Shown in pieces: positions 41,508 to 52,521 of a stretch of DNA of 64,000 bases (the stretch's first letter is position 1; each line of letters starts with the position of its first letter). This DNA is from Mayamaea pseudoterrestris (taxonomy: Eukaryota; Bacillariophyta; Bacillariophyceae; Sellaphorales; Sellaphoraceae): positions 124,001 to 188,000 of the forward strand of contig BROI01000034.1 in assembly GCA_027923505.1 (NCBI GenBank), in the 5' to 3' direction. The notes under the pieces were generated by a model that had not been told where the DNA came from, made no database searches, and saw only the letters and a list, made by a program, of their open reading frames with translations. The translations under genes were made by a program, and so were the position numbers.

Positions 41508-44129
41508 CTATTGTGCCTTGATGGCACTCAGGGCTTGGTTCGTCACGCTAGCAATAGCCTTGCCATCCGCCTTGACAATCTGATGGTACTTGCCCATGGC
41601 AGCATTCGCAATATCCTTGGCAAGACCGGTCGAAATAAACTTGTTCTCGGTATCGATGCATAGTAGATTGAAGCCTGGTAGAACGCCCATCTTCTTGGCG
41701 CATGCCAGAACTTCCTCCTTCAGATACGATCGACTTGGCTTACCCTCCTTGGAGTCTGCATCAGCGTCCGGGTCAAATTCTTCGCCCATGGACACGCAAA
41801 GTGGAACATTAGCACGACCGTCGGAAATCAAGACTACGACAACCTTACCAACGTCGCCAGTCTTTTGTGCATTGATACCAGTCAACATGGCCGTTTGCAG
41901 AGCATGTGCTAGCGGCGATCCTCCACCACATGGCATTTGCTCGAGGCGTTTTCGTGCCATGGTGATTGACTTGGTTGGTGGCAGCAACACGTCCGCCATT
42001 TCACCCTGGAACGGAATTAGTGAAATTTGATCGCGACTTTGGTATGCTTCGGTGAGAAGACTGACCGCTGCCCCCTTGGCGGCATTCATTCGGTTCAGCG
42101 CCATGGAGCCGGAGGCATCAACGACAAAAATAATCAACGAACCAGCTTTTCGAGCCATCTTTTTGATGCGAACGTCAGACTGCTCAATGTGAACACCTCG
42201 TCCTTCCTTCTTGGTTCCGATAGCTCGTGCTCGCCGACTTTTTTGGTATACTGCAGCAGCTCGCAACGTCGCGTCAACTGTGGAAGTTGCTCGATGTGGT
42301 AAGTGAATCGGCGTACATTTAAACGCAATACGAACAGAAGTCATCACATCGAGATAACGTACCTGCCAAGCGGACGACCTTTCCTTTTGGAAGCATAGGC
42401 TTGATATATCGACCTCGGTCTTGCGAAAAGATCAGACCTCTACCTCCGCCTTTTCCTTTACGTTCTCGGTTTGAAAATTCAATCAAATCAGGGTCCATGG
42501 GCGTCGCGTCAATGTCAAACATGAACTCTTGTGGTACCTCTGGAACATCAGGTGCCTGTTCCTCTGACTCTTCCTCGTCCTCCTTTTCGTCTTCATCGGG
42601 CTTGTCCTCTTCTTCTTGATCAGTCTGGTCTTCGTCTTGCTTCTGCTCGTCCATGGCTGGTGGTGGCGGTGGTGGAGGAGGTGGCATTTGCATGTCGTTG
42701 TCGTCCATGGGCGTATTTATAAAAGTTCCTCGCGGAGCAATGGCAAGTTTTACAGCCAATCTCAAGTCGTCCGATGTAACCTGCCGTCCTTCTAGCGCTG
42801 CGTTTGCTCGAGCGACTTCCGCCGCAAAGATTTCCGCGCGATGACCCTGGCATCCGGCACGGATTGCTTCTTCGCAGAGGTACTGAATTTGCGAGGGTGC
42901 GAGTTTAATATCCTTGATGTATTCCCGAGCAAACACGATGGCAGTCTTCAAATCATCTTCATTTTCAACAGCAGCCTTTAGAGTAGCTTCCGCCTCGGTC
43001 GTTTTTTGAGCGCCCGAGCCAGAATAGTCTAGAACACTTTGCACAGCGTCGACGCGTTCTGAAATATCGAGTTTTTGGGCATCTGCAGACAAAGCTACTG
43101 CAATGCGGTCCAGTAGATGATCTCTGAGCTCGCCTTCATCTGGGTTGAACGTTGCGATCAGAAGCGGTCGGCAGGGATATCTTAGCGACAAGCCTTCGCG
43201 CTCGACAGTAACATATCCTTCATTGATAACATTCAATATAATGTTTGCCATTTCCGTATCAAGGAGATTGATATCATCAACGTACAAAACACCGCGATGG
43301 GCCTTGGCCAACAAACCAGGTGAGAAGACAGTCTTTCCGCTACGAATGCTCTCTTCCAAGTCGGCGCTTCCGATGAGACGATCCTCCATTACATTAAGAG
43401 GTACCTGCACGAAGGGTGGGTTGATGACCTCCGTTTCTCGTTCCTCAAGTGGGATTCCGCCACTTTCAAGATCAGTGCGCGTAAAGTCGTCGATTCCAAA
43501 CTCGCCCGCAGGGTCAATGTTAAAGGGCGATCCCTTGATGACCTCAATCGGAGGCAGCAGCTGGTGAACGGCGCGTGCCATTACAGATTTGGCCGTCCCT
43601 TTTGATCCAGAAATAACAACTCCTCCCATTCGAGCATTGACCGACGCCAGTAGCAGTGCCTGCTTGATGGCATCCTGTCCTACAATCATCGAGAGAGGAA
43701 ATGGTCGGCCTCCATATTCGATTCGTTCCATTTCTTTCACACCTTCACTCCGCCTTTCAAGTCGTTCTTCAGCTTCCATAGCTGCTTTTGCTCGGTCCTC
43801 CGCAGTGCTGCCATCGGCGACAGCGCTCATGAAAGCTGGCATCAATCGACGCCGCTGTGTCTGCGATAACAACGCCGACGTGATCGTAAACGCATGGACC
43901 TGTAGAATGTGAACGAAGAACTCATCAGCACTTGTATAATAAACTCATCAACTAGGTGATCTTCTGAATACTTCACAAGACGACTCCTGTCAACGATTAT
44001 AATATTATAGCAGCCGTCCAACGCAGCAACAAGTGCACTGTCACGCATGCTTGCACCTACATTCCGCGTAGCTGTGATGACGGCGACGGCTGCGGCCAGC
44101 CATACGCAAGGCCTTGCCGGTATTCTCAT
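41508..44129 (-). CDS. CHLD: Magnesium chelatase subunit D, plastid
   Basis: Exons 44061-44129, 42363-43899 and 41508-42277 (introns 161 and 85 bp), 791 residues. Exon 1 encodes only a signal peptide (MRIPARPCVWLAAAVAVITA). Exon 2 starts VHAFTITSA, the plastid tag with Phe27. The AAA+ region follows, with a modified P-loop GSKGTAKS at about 121-128, LYVDDINLLD, LLIATFNPDEGELRDHLLDRIAV and the sensor helices. A Pro run and an acidic Asp/Glu linker come next (about 430-515). Exon 3 carries the integrin-like vWA domain with the MIDAS motif DASGSM at about 589-594. ChlD works with ChlI and ChlH to insert Mg2+ into protoporphyrin IX, the first committed step of chlorophyll synthesis. The exon 1 donor (GTAGGT) was chosen because it restores frame and supplies the signal peptide. 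Confidence 0.92.
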
Positions 44130-44490
44130 AACGCAATTTGTTTCAGTGTTACTGGCAACGATCGAAAACAAGTCCAGGAGGTCCCGCACGAGGATGTTGA
44201 AGACCGTGTTGATGTTCGACGGATGCGAAAGGCCATGGCGGAAAACGTACCCGCTCCTTGAGCCCTAATGAAATCTTTGGATTCAACTCGTTTGCAAAGG
44301 TTATAGAGAACCGGACCGACGCATCTTTCATTCAGCTACCTACCGTGTATTTTGTAGAGCCTGTGAAGAAAGGTGAAACAACCTACCAGTAGTATTGATA
44401 GCGTCGATAAATCATTGGGCCCTACATTACTCTTTAACAGAAATATGTTGCTAAACAAATTAATATTCAAACCTTGACAATGTGCTACAT
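44130..44490. other. Intergenic, no gene seen
   Basis: Between the chlD start and the eIF5 stop. It should hold the chlD promoter. A short plus-strand frame antisense to the chlD signal exon is not credible. Confidence 0.4.
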
Positions 44491-45887
44491 CTAGTCTTCC
44501 TCATCGGTGCTGTCCTCAGTGTCCGCCTCCTGCAGCCAGACAACTACTGGCTCAGCCTCTCCCCGAAGAACGGCACGAGCCTCCTCATCGACAGATGCAA
44601 GCGTGTAGCTGCTGCGACCTTCATCGGCCCACTCGAGGATAGTTTCCTCCTCCAAAGCATCACTGTCATACAGCTGCTTCAACAGGACGGGGAAATTCTT
44701 GGGCTTGTCCGTGCAAAGGGCTTCAATCGCCGAAATGAGATGGCGCTCCATAATCTTGTTGCCCTTTGTAATGTCAGAAATCATCGGAGCGTATTTCTTC
44801 ACTTCCTTATTTTTGAAGAAGAGTGGAGTAAAGGCTGCGCGGACAAAGATGTGAATCCTGTCATGTGTTTTGAGCGCCGACGCCATTTGCTGGTTAGCTA
44901 CAAGTTCAGTGATTTCAGCAGGTGTGGCATCAGGATGCCCTGAGAGGTACTCAGAGGTAGCCTCCACCGCCAGGAGCAAGGCACCAGCGTCATCGACACC
45001 TCCTTCCAATGAACCCGAATCATCGTCCGAACCGTCAAGGTCGTCAAGCGAATCATCGTCTTTCTTTCCCGAAAGGGCATCCTTGATGTAGTCCTTCTCT
45101 GAATCATCAGCACCTGGGATAGAAGATAAAAATGGTATGATGTGCAAAAATACAGCAAAATCATGTGAAACGAAAGTCTAACTTTTGACGCATCAAATTA
45201 ACTTACCGTCCTTCTTGCTTTTCTTGTCCTTCTTGCTCTTCTTGTCTTTCTTGACCTTTTTCTTATCGTCGTCGCTATCCTTGTCTTTTTTCTTCTTTTT
45301 TTTGTCGTCCTGAACAAGAAAGTTAGAAGGAACAACTTAGCATAATGGTCCGGGACAAATGCAATAACAACATGATTCCACGCAACAAAAAAGACACGTA
45401 CCTTCTTTCCTTTGGAATTCTTCTTCTCCTTTTTGTTCTCCGCAAGAATGTAGTTGCAAAGCTTGTGCTGCATATCGACTGGCTCCTTGGCTCCACAGGC
45501 GGCGCACTTGTGGCTAATCATTTCATTCTTAATTTTATATTCTGTCTCCGGGAGGCGACAGTTGGGACAAATAACAAATTTTTCAATGTAACGATGCATG
45601 AGTTCCTGCAAAACATCGTCCGAGTGCGCTCCATTGATAATTGCGCGATCAGTCGCCGGATCGTATCGAGTCTGCGCACCAAGCTCCGTCCCGAAAAACT
45701 TGTTCACCTCGCCAGGAGGGCGATGCAAGGTCAGCGCGACTTCAGTAATGTTTGGCACCGCCGTTTTGATTCCATTACCCGATCCTTCAATCTTTCCAAA
45801 GACAGCAACCGTCTTGTAGCGATACTCGGGATCGTCGACGGGCGTGAGGCCCGCAATGTTAATGACGGTTCCACCGCGAAGAGGCAT
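44491..45887 (-). CDS. EIF5: Translation initiation factor eIF5
   Basis: Exons 45402-45887, 45207-45309 and 44491-45113 (introns 92 and 93 bp), 403 residues. The N-terminal eIF2beta/eIF5 domain holds the GTPase-activating arginine (YRYK, Arg23, equal to Arg15 of animal eIF5) and a zinc ribbon with Cys107, Cys110, Cys128 and Cys131. The short second exon is almost pure Lys/Asp (KKDKKSKKDKK). The acidic stretch DDDSLDDLDGSDDDSG leads to a C-terminal W2/HEAT domain (about 240-395). It ends EPVVVWLQEADTEDSTDEED, the aromatic-acidic box that binds eIF2beta and eIF3c. eIF5 triggers GTP hydrolysis on eIF2 once the start codon is found. The start is a few residues longer than in animals (extra GLTPVDD). 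Confidence 0.93.
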
Positions 45888-46496
45888 GATGTAATCTTGA
45901 GCTATTAGAGCTTACAATAAATCGTTTCGTATAAACTGGAACGTCCCACAAGGGCCGTATGTAAGCAGTTGGGATTGTATTTCGCAATGGTGATCGTAAA
46001 GGCAGTCTCGAGTAGCTCGGACCGCAGTATAAGTAGATAAAGGTTGAAGATTCGGTTGACAGCACAACAAGCTGACGGACGGATAAGTTTCGCTATTAGT
46101 TTGGGGTTTCAGCATGAACAGTGCGTCGATAACAAGCGACGAGTGATGCTGGAAATCTGATTGGAGTGCAAAAGCAATTGGAGCGTTGTTTAGTGAGTGA
46201 TCAAGCTCAAGTGCTGACTTGAATGCAAAGTGGGTGTGCGCGAACGTCGTGCTTCGATTGCGTCGGCGCGTTTCGAACGAGTGGTTCACAAACTCATGTC
46301 ACATCGTTTTACGTGTCACAGCATGACTCAATATTTGTGGCACCACGAATCGCGACGGAATTCGCTCGCGCGATGACAATGACCGCTCCTCCACAACCGC
46401 AACAGTAACACGCGTAATCGTCGACTGGACGACAGTAGCGTGAGACGAAGCATACGAAGGCAAATCTTACTGTGATCGATTTTGTATTCGTTCCTG
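45888..46496. promoter_or_regulatory. Divergent region eIF5 / UBE2G
   Basis: About 600 bp between two start codons on opposite strands, so it holds both promoters. No gene or repeat recognised. Confidence 0.35.
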
Positions 46497-47098
46497 ATGA
46501 CAGACTATGGCGCCGAGTTGCTCCGTCGACAGCTTACAGGTAAGGAATTGTCGTTCCTCCTGTGAGCTGCGTGGAAGTAAATGAAAGCTATCCGGCCACT
46601 TCGTAAACGTTTCTCACCATTGACTTTACCAATTTAGAGCTAAACAAGAATCCCATTGATCTCGTCTCTGTGGGCCTCGTCGACGACAGCAATCTGTATG
46701 AATGGGAAATTCTTATTATGGGTCCAGACGGAACTCTCTACGAGGGTGGCTTTTTCAAGGCGATTCTAGTCTTTCCAACGGATTTTCCCAACATGCCTCC
46801 GACCATGACATTTAGCAGCGAAATGTTTCATCCTAACGTATATCCAGACGGGAGGGTCTGCATCTCCATTTTGCATCCACCTGGAGAGGACCAATATAAT
46901 CAGCAAGAGTCGGCGGAGGAGCGCTGGCGACCAATTCTTGGCGTGGAACAGATTCTCATTTCAGTGATCAGTATGCTTTCGGATCCTAATGATGAGAGTC
47001 CGGCCAACCTTGACGCGGCGGTCATGTGGCGCAATGATAAAGCGGCTTTTAAGAAGAAAATTAAGCAGATTGTTCGAAAGAGTCAAGACGAGTGTTAG
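46497..47098 (+). CDS. UBE2G: Ubiquitin-conjugating enzyme E2, UBE2G type
   Basis: Exons 46497-46539 and 46638-47098 (intron 98 bp), 167 residues. Exon 1 encodes MTDYGAELLRRQLT, and the split Glu codon restores ELNKNP as in UBE2G1. The HPN motif is at about 79-81 and the catalytic cysteine is Cys89 in GRVCISILHPPGED. The 13-residue acidic insertion (PGEDQYNQQESAEERW) marks the UBE2G/UBC7 and CDC34 group, and ISMLSDPNDESPANLDAA is typical of UBE2G. In yeast and animals these E2s serve ER-associated degradation with membrane RING ligases. No membrane anchor is present, so it would need a recruiting partner. Confidence 0.93.
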
Positions 47099-47528
47099 AG
47101 GGATCGTGGATCGACAAAGACGTGGGGAAGTATTTAGCCCTCTTATGAAACCGTTAACAGCTTAGAGAATTTATAGTGCTGACCATGGCATCAAACATAC
47201 AATTAGCATACACTCACTTCGGTACCACCCCAAACAGAAAGCAACAAGCGCATGTAGTTGTTGCGTAATGCGTCGTCAGTATAGAGAATGAGCATTGGTT
47301 TGCCAGCCTCTAACTACCGCCTGATTTGAATTGTTATATAACTATGTGGGGCACAAACCTACAACGGCAAAGGGATATGAACTGGTGCTTTTAAAGCATT
47401 GATGGGAAATAACTATTTTAGGGCGAATTATTTGCAAAGCAGCAACTCGGACGAGTCGTCAAATCGTCAAAATCCAGAAGGGGTTTCGGTAAGTATTTGA
47501 TGCGACACAATGGTCCATTATCAATCGT
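47099..47528. other. Convergent intergenic region, no gene seen
   Basis: 430 bp between two stops, AT-rich, with no frame of note. Confidence 0.4.
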
Positions 47529-48368
47529 TTAATAAACATCCGGAGGGCGAGGATAGTTCATAAAGTCATTTCCAACGTGGCTCTGCTGTGTCTGAAGGTG
47601 GTAGCGCAGCGAAAGAACAACCTGCTCAAGCTTTTTGATGCGATCCTCCGCCTCAACTCGGTAATCCTGAGCAACCTTGACTTGACCTTCGGCATTGTTC
47701 AATCGCTCCTGTTGAATAGTGACAGCCTTGCGAAGAACAATATTTTCCTTGCTCGTGCGCTCGTGGTCAGACTTGAGCGAGGCCAAGGAAGCGACTGTTT
47801 CCGCCTTTTCCTTCTTCAATGATTCAATCAACGCAGCTTGCTCTTCCACTACTCGTGTCAGGTCATTTTGGACCGGACTACTGGTGGAGCTGCGATTACG
47901 CTTGACGATCGAGACTGTAAATCGGAACGTAAGTGAGAAATGTAAAGGCATGCCAATTTAAAACCCTCTTAATAAAGACTTTCAAGTGCTCGCCTTCTTC
48001 GCTTGTTAGAAGACAAGATTAAAACTGTAGTTGTTTCGCATCCAACCAGTAGTAGCCGCAATCTCGCGCAAACCCGCAATGACTACCACCATGCGCATGA
48101 ACTCACCATTATTATTACCAAAAATGCCCATATTGCCAGCTAATCCATTCGAAAAGAAAGGCGAGTGCGACGAGAGACGCTCCGACAGACTGTCCACGCT
48201 AAAATCCCCGACGAATCGACGTCGCTTAACTCGATGAACGTCGTCGCTTACATCCATGTTCTCCGCTAAATTCCGACCCGAAGCATCCATCATATTCGGA
48301 GAGCAACTCATGCCGCGCTTCGTTCCAGGCGCCGGCGATGTATAGGCAAGGGGAGAGGCCACTTCCAT
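47529..48368 (-). CDS. Coiled-coil protein, possibly related to plant CUE-like proteins
   Basis: Exons 48107-48368 and 47529-47914 (intron 192 bp, GTGAGT..CAG), 215 residues, joined in phase 1. The N-terminal 85 residues are Ser/Asn/Met-rich with a basic patch VKRRRF that could be a nuclear signal. The C-terminal half is one long helix: VVEEQAALIESLKKEKAETV, then KENIVLRKAVTIQQERL, KKLEQVVLSLRYHL, ending NYPRPPDVY. The phrase N-x-VL-x-KAV-x-IQ-x-x-R followed by a Leu-rich end recalls the conserved tail of plant Cue-type ubiquitin-system proteins, but no CUE domain is visible. Function unknown. A second candidate acceptor inside the intron leads straight to a stop and was not used. Confidence 0.65.
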
Positions 48369-48964
48369 GATGAAGGCTATACGATATGCAGCAGCAAAAA
48401 CAAATGAAACACAAACACGAGCGCGCTGCTGCCGCTTGTGGAATGTGATGGCGCTGCGGACGACGAGAGCCATCTGTGCGTGCTGGGTGGAATCGCGGAG
48501 AAAATCTCCCCACTATTTCTCAGAGAGTAATACTCCCCAGCGTCGACGAATGCAGGAGAGGAACAACTGCCCCGTCATCATTTGATTACCAGTGCGACTG
48601 CATGCGACACGACAAGACACGCATGCTCATGACTCCACTCCTTTCCGTCTTGCTTCAAATTCAATTTGCTGATTTCGACCTCCATACCACTAAACCTTTC
48701 AGTTTCTTGACCGACCCACCGCTGATATCTTTTGGGTTGCTTACTCGAGCAGGGCCTTAAAGATTTTGGCTGTAAGCAGGCAAAGGGAACGTCTCGCTTG
48801 ACGGTGTACAGTGTGCAAATAAACTCGGCAACATTGACAGAACAAACGACGTTTGGTTTCTAGATCCTTCGATTGGCATTAACCACGCCGGTTGACGGAT
48901 ACAAGAAGTGAGAGTGTAATTGCACTTGAGATAAAGGGCTCCTGGATAGCGCTTGGTTGTAGCC
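48369..48964. promoter_or_regulatory. Divergent region, coiled-coil gene / protein kinase
   Basis: 596 bp between opposite start codons. No gene or repeat recognised. Confidence 0.35.
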
Positions 48965-50318
48965 ATGGAGAAACCCGGCGAGCAAGCCCGCGTTCGGTTC
49001 GAGCAAGTTCAAGCCGCTGGTCCACCGGTGCGCCCATTGGATTTTCCGCCACCTGTCGTCAAGGCAGGCGTTCGGGTCAATGCTCTTGTTGTTCATCCTT
49101 CGACAGGGTCAAGACAAGTCTGCAGCGGCGTGATTCATCGAGAAGATTTGACGATTGCCGCGAAATCGTCGAAAGACGAGCTGAACTCATCGTATCCTTT
49201 GGGAGATAACCTTCAAGCATCAACCGAGGTACTGGCGTACTGGCCACAGCGACGCTTGCAAGACGCAATTTACGGAAGCGTTTGGGCATGTATGATTCTA
49301 AGACGACACACAGGGGTGGCTGCTGATGATGCTGCTCGCGCGGCTGGAGTGGAACCAGGATCTCCAAGCGCCCCGATAGTTTGGGAGATCACGGGACAGC
49401 ACGCTGCTATTAAAATGGTGGAATGGGCGCGCGTGCATCATATGCGTGGTCGGCTATTGGAAGATCCGGTCAAGGAGGTGGCGGCCATGCAGCTACTGGG
49501 TGCGAGGCATCCCAATGTCTTGGGTAGCAGTGAAGTCTTGCAGGACGGCGACTTTTTATATTCCATCATGCCATATTGTCGAGACGGTGATCTGTTTGGA
49601 GTCGTCGTTCAGTATGCAGAGGAGAGTGGAGGAGCAGCTGGAATGCCAGAACCTGTTGCTCGCTTTTGGTTTCGACAAATCTTGCGGGTGCGTCATGAGG
49701 GAGCTCGAGTGAGCGCTAGTTGTATTTACTGTTCACTCACATGTAGCCATTTACTGTTTTCAGGGTCTGGATCATTTACAGAAGGAAGGCGTTTGCCACC
49801 GTGACTTATCTTTAGAAAATGTTTTAGTGGATGGCGAGAAATGCATGATAATCGACATGGGCATGTGTTTGCGCGTACCCTACACTGATCCTAAGCGTAC
49901 AAACGCAGTCACAGACGTTGTACGAGGAACGATACGGCGCCTGATGAAACCCCAAGGTGTCTGCGGCAAGCATAACTACATGTCACCTGAAGTGTTTGCA
50001 AACATAGAAAACTTTGATGGATTTGCAATTGATCTGTGGGCGGCTGGAGTCATTTTGTACATTATGCTGACAGGGTTCCCACCATACGACCAAGCAAGTC
50101 GAACTGACCAAAGATTTGAGCTGATAGTATCTGGCAGGCTCATGGAGCAACTTTGCAATTGGGACATAATACTAACCGACGAGGCTGGCGACCTCATGCA
50201 AAAGATGCTTAGGTACAAGCCCAAGGATCGGCTAACACTGGCCGAGGTTATGTCTCATCCATGGGTTACTAATGACCACGTGGAAGCGCCACCTCCGCCG
50301 GCACCTCCTTTATTTTAA
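48965..50318 (+). CDS. Protein kinase, diverged (HRD, DMG), paralogue of the 51.3-kb kinase
   Basis: Exons 48965-49687 and 49764-50318 (intron 76 bp), 425 residues. The N-terminal signature GPPVRPLDFPPP at about 19-30 is shared with the second kinase. The kinase domain follows: Lys150 in HAAIKMVEW, HPNVLGSSEVLQDGDFLYSIMPYCRDGDL, catalytic loop HRDLSLEN (Asp255, Asn260), the metal-binding motif changed from DFG to DMG (Asp272), YMSPEVF and DLWAAGVILYIMLTGFPPYD. The ATP-binding Gly loop is not clear, and about 50 extra residues lie before the lysine. The CAMK-like C lobe ends in HPWVT, then a Pro-rich tail (APPPPAPPLF). With Lys, HRD and Asp kept it is probably active. Substrate unknown. Confidence 0.82.
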
Positions 50319-50610
50319 TCAGGATTGACTATGTGTTAACTACTTCAACAAACGTAGGACCGACATGTCACGTGAACTCGTAGCTGAGAAGGGGCTGGCT
50401 TGGATACACTAAAGCTATTCGGAACGTGAGACTGATGGAGCATTTTCTACAGTACGTAGTACGAAGAACATCATTGGTTAACATTATAAAGAAACGAGAA
50501 ACGTTTCATCAATTGTTCAAAGACCAAAAGCTACCTTAATATCGTAGTATCCGTTTGATTGCTATTAGCCGTCACTTGTGCTACACGAACACCACTCAAC
50601 TGTCGTTTCT
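50319..50610. other. Convergent intergenic region, no gene seen
   Basis: About 290 bp between the stops of the first kinase and QCR8. Nothing recognised. Confidence 0.4.
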
Positions 50611-51004
50611 CTAAAAGCGATGTTGGAAATCTTCCGCATGATCAGCCGCATCTCCCAACTCCTGAACGATTACCACAGTGACGACCATCGAGAGTGGCCA
50701 TAGATAGTAAGGGTATCGCTGCATAACCTTCTTTGGAAATGTGCGCAGCCATGGAGCAATGATTTTCTGCTCGTAGGGAGACAAATGCATAGTAATCTGC
50801 AAATATCGTAACAAGACAAGCAAAAGGGTCAGCCGCATGATGGAAATGGTGCGAAACGTTTTCAAATGACATAAGAGCAGTAAATCTCACCTCTGCATCA
50901 AGACCAGGCTTCTTTTTCGCCCACCATTTGGCCATGGCCATTGGATGTTCGCGCTTAATCGCGAGCACCGCGCGTGTTCGAGCAAAAGCACCAAGAGCCG
51001 CCAT
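50611..51004 (-). CDS. QCR8: Cytochrome bc1 complex subunit 8 (QCR8-like)
   Basis: Exons 50891-51004 and 50611-50796 (intron 94 bp), 99 residues. Too short and split to stand out as a frame. The core LSPYEQKIIAPWLRTFPKKVMQRYP followed by one hydrophobic segment (YYLWPLSMVVTVVIVQ) and a charged tail ending QHRF matches the plant and fungal QCR8 pattern (LSPFxQK.., one membrane helix, C-terminal HRF). QCR8 is a small inner-membrane subunit of respiratory complex III next to cytochrome b. The N-terminal 38 residues are basic (AFARTRAVLAIKREHP) and fit a matrix-side extension or mitochondrial signal. It sits between two paralogous kinases on the other strand. Confidence 0.75.
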
Positions 51005-51310
51005 GGTCGATTGCTTGGCTGCAGATTGTGACGTTGAAGGCAGCGGCGACGCAAGGATCTACTTTAGTCTCAAGCAACTGTGCAGCTCTTAGTGGGCGTT
51101 GTGTACAATGTGACACACAGTCCAGATGTGGTGAGTCATCAGTCGTGCATGACGCAAACCAGCAGCGACATTTTCCTTCGATCGAAACCTTCATCTTTCA
51201 TCTCCATGCCAGATGAACAACCAACAATCAGATGTGCACAAGTTTGACGGCACGGTCAGCCGGAATAAGCTCCACCCAAAGCACGAAAATCCGAAGCCGA
51301 AGTGAAGATA
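51005..51310. promoter_or_regulatory. Divergent region QCR8 / second kinase
   Basis: About 306 bp between opposite start codons. No motif assigned. Confidence 0.3.
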
Positions 51311-52408
51311 ATGATTCACCATTCAGTGTCTTATGAACTTGTTGAACAGGCTGGTCCACCAGTTCCTCCTCTCAGCTTCCCTAAACCTCGTATTCTACAA
51401 TGCCATCGAAAAATCATTGGCGTCAAGAACCACCAAACAGGAGATTTCGTGAAAATCAAGTGTATTTTTGTGTCCGTGGGCGACATCGACCGAGCTTATG
51501 TCGTCAAGAAGACGATAGCGAAAAGTTCCTCTGGACTGGTGCGGCTTTGTATTCCTCTCAAGAAGAAGTCGGCAACCGAGCCTTATAGCGCAGCGCAATG
51601 GGAAACTACAGATGAGCTTGTCGTCTTGAAGCAAACGTCCTATTGCAAGATGCGAGCCAAGCAAAAGGATCCACTGAAGGTAGCAGCAGCACTGCAATAC
51701 GTGGGTGACTATCACCCTCATGTTCTCGGTTGCGAGGTGATCTTTCAAGATGCTGACTACCTTTACATTGTTACCAAGTACTGTGCAGGAGGAGACTTGT
51801 ATCTGAAAATGCAACGAACACTGAGTATTCGAGGACGCAGTTGCCTTTCTCCAAGTGAGCTGCAAGCTCGCGTATGGTTTCGACAGCTCATTCAGGCCAT
51901 TAGTCATTTGCAGACGAAAGGAGTCTGTCACCTTGACATTTCGCTCGAAAATTTACTCATAGACGACCACAACAACTTGCAGTTGGTCGACTTTGGATCA
52001 GCATATAGAGTACCGTATAGCTCTGCATGCAATATGGGTCATGTATCTGACATATCTGATGGGTCGGAGCGCCGATTGATTTCGGCTCCCGATCAAGGAG
52101 GTGACCTTACCTACTTGGCACCGGAAATGGTGGACAGGGTTCCTTTTGACGGCTTCGCATGTGACATTTGGTCTGCTGGTATTGTTTTATTCATTCTCTT
52201 GGTCGACATGGCACCATTTCAGTGGGCGCATCTTTCAGATCTCCGCTTCCAGCAAATTGCTCAGGGACGCTTGAAGGAATTGCTGGGGAGCTTGAAAATT
52301 TCCGTGAGCGATGACGCCTGTGATTTGCTTCAGAACATGATGATGCATGATCCAAGCAAGAGACTAAATATCAAACAGATCACGGAGCATCCATGGTTCA
52401 CAGGATAG
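51311..52408 (+). CDS. Protein kinase, diverged (HLD, DFG), paralogue of the 49-kb kinase
   Basis: 365 residues, no intron seen. It shares with the first kinase the N-terminal signature GPPVPPLSFPKP and wording throughout the kinase domain (HPHVLGCEVIFQDADYLYIVTKYCAGGDL, ARVWFRQL, HPWF end). Lys107 in ELVVLKQ is the likely ATP-binding lysine. The catalytic loop is HLDISLEN: the Arg of HRD is Leu208, while Asp209 and Asn214 remain. DFG is intact at Asp227. YLAPEMV and DIWSAGIVLFILLV are present. Loss of the HRD arginine usually means that activation-loop phosphorylation is not needed, so the kinase may be always on or regulated otherwise. The first kinase has the opposite pattern: normal HRD, altered DFG. 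Start is the first ATG; the frame is open three codons upstream. Confidence 0.82.
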   Translation: MIHHSVSYELVEQAGPPVPPLSFPKPRILQCHRKIIGVKNHQTGDFVKIKCIFVSVGDIDRAYVVKKTIAKSSSGLVRLCIPLKKKSATEPYSAAQWETTDELVVLKQTSYCKMRAKQKDPLKVAAALQYVGDYHPHVLGCEVIFQDADYLYIVTKYCAGGDLYLKMQRTLSIRGRSCLSPSELQARVWFRQLIQAISHLQTKGVCHLDISLENLLIDDHNNLQLVDFGSAYRVPYSSACNMGHVSDISDGSERRLISAPDQGGDLTYLAPEMVDRVPFDGFACDIWSAGIVLFILLVDMAPFQWAHLSDLRFQQIAQGRLKELLGSLKISVSDDACDLLQNMMMHDPSKRLNIKQITEHPWFTG

Positions 52409-52521
52409 ATATAAGACGTTGCGACTGCATTAACTTTTAATCAACTACCGTTTTTATACAAGCGCATTTAACTACGCACAACGATTTCTTTTGCTTTGTA
52501 AACTAGAAAATCGACTCCAAA

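Noticed and set aside
46223-46408. Possible upstream exon of the E2 gene
   Set aside because: The E2 is complete from MTDYGAELLRRQLT as in UBE2G proteins, and no donor joins the upstream frame.
48006-48030. Alternative acceptor CTACAG inside the coiled-coil gene intron
   Set aside because: Using it leads to an in-frame stop after 19 codons; the acceptor at 47915 restores the long helix.
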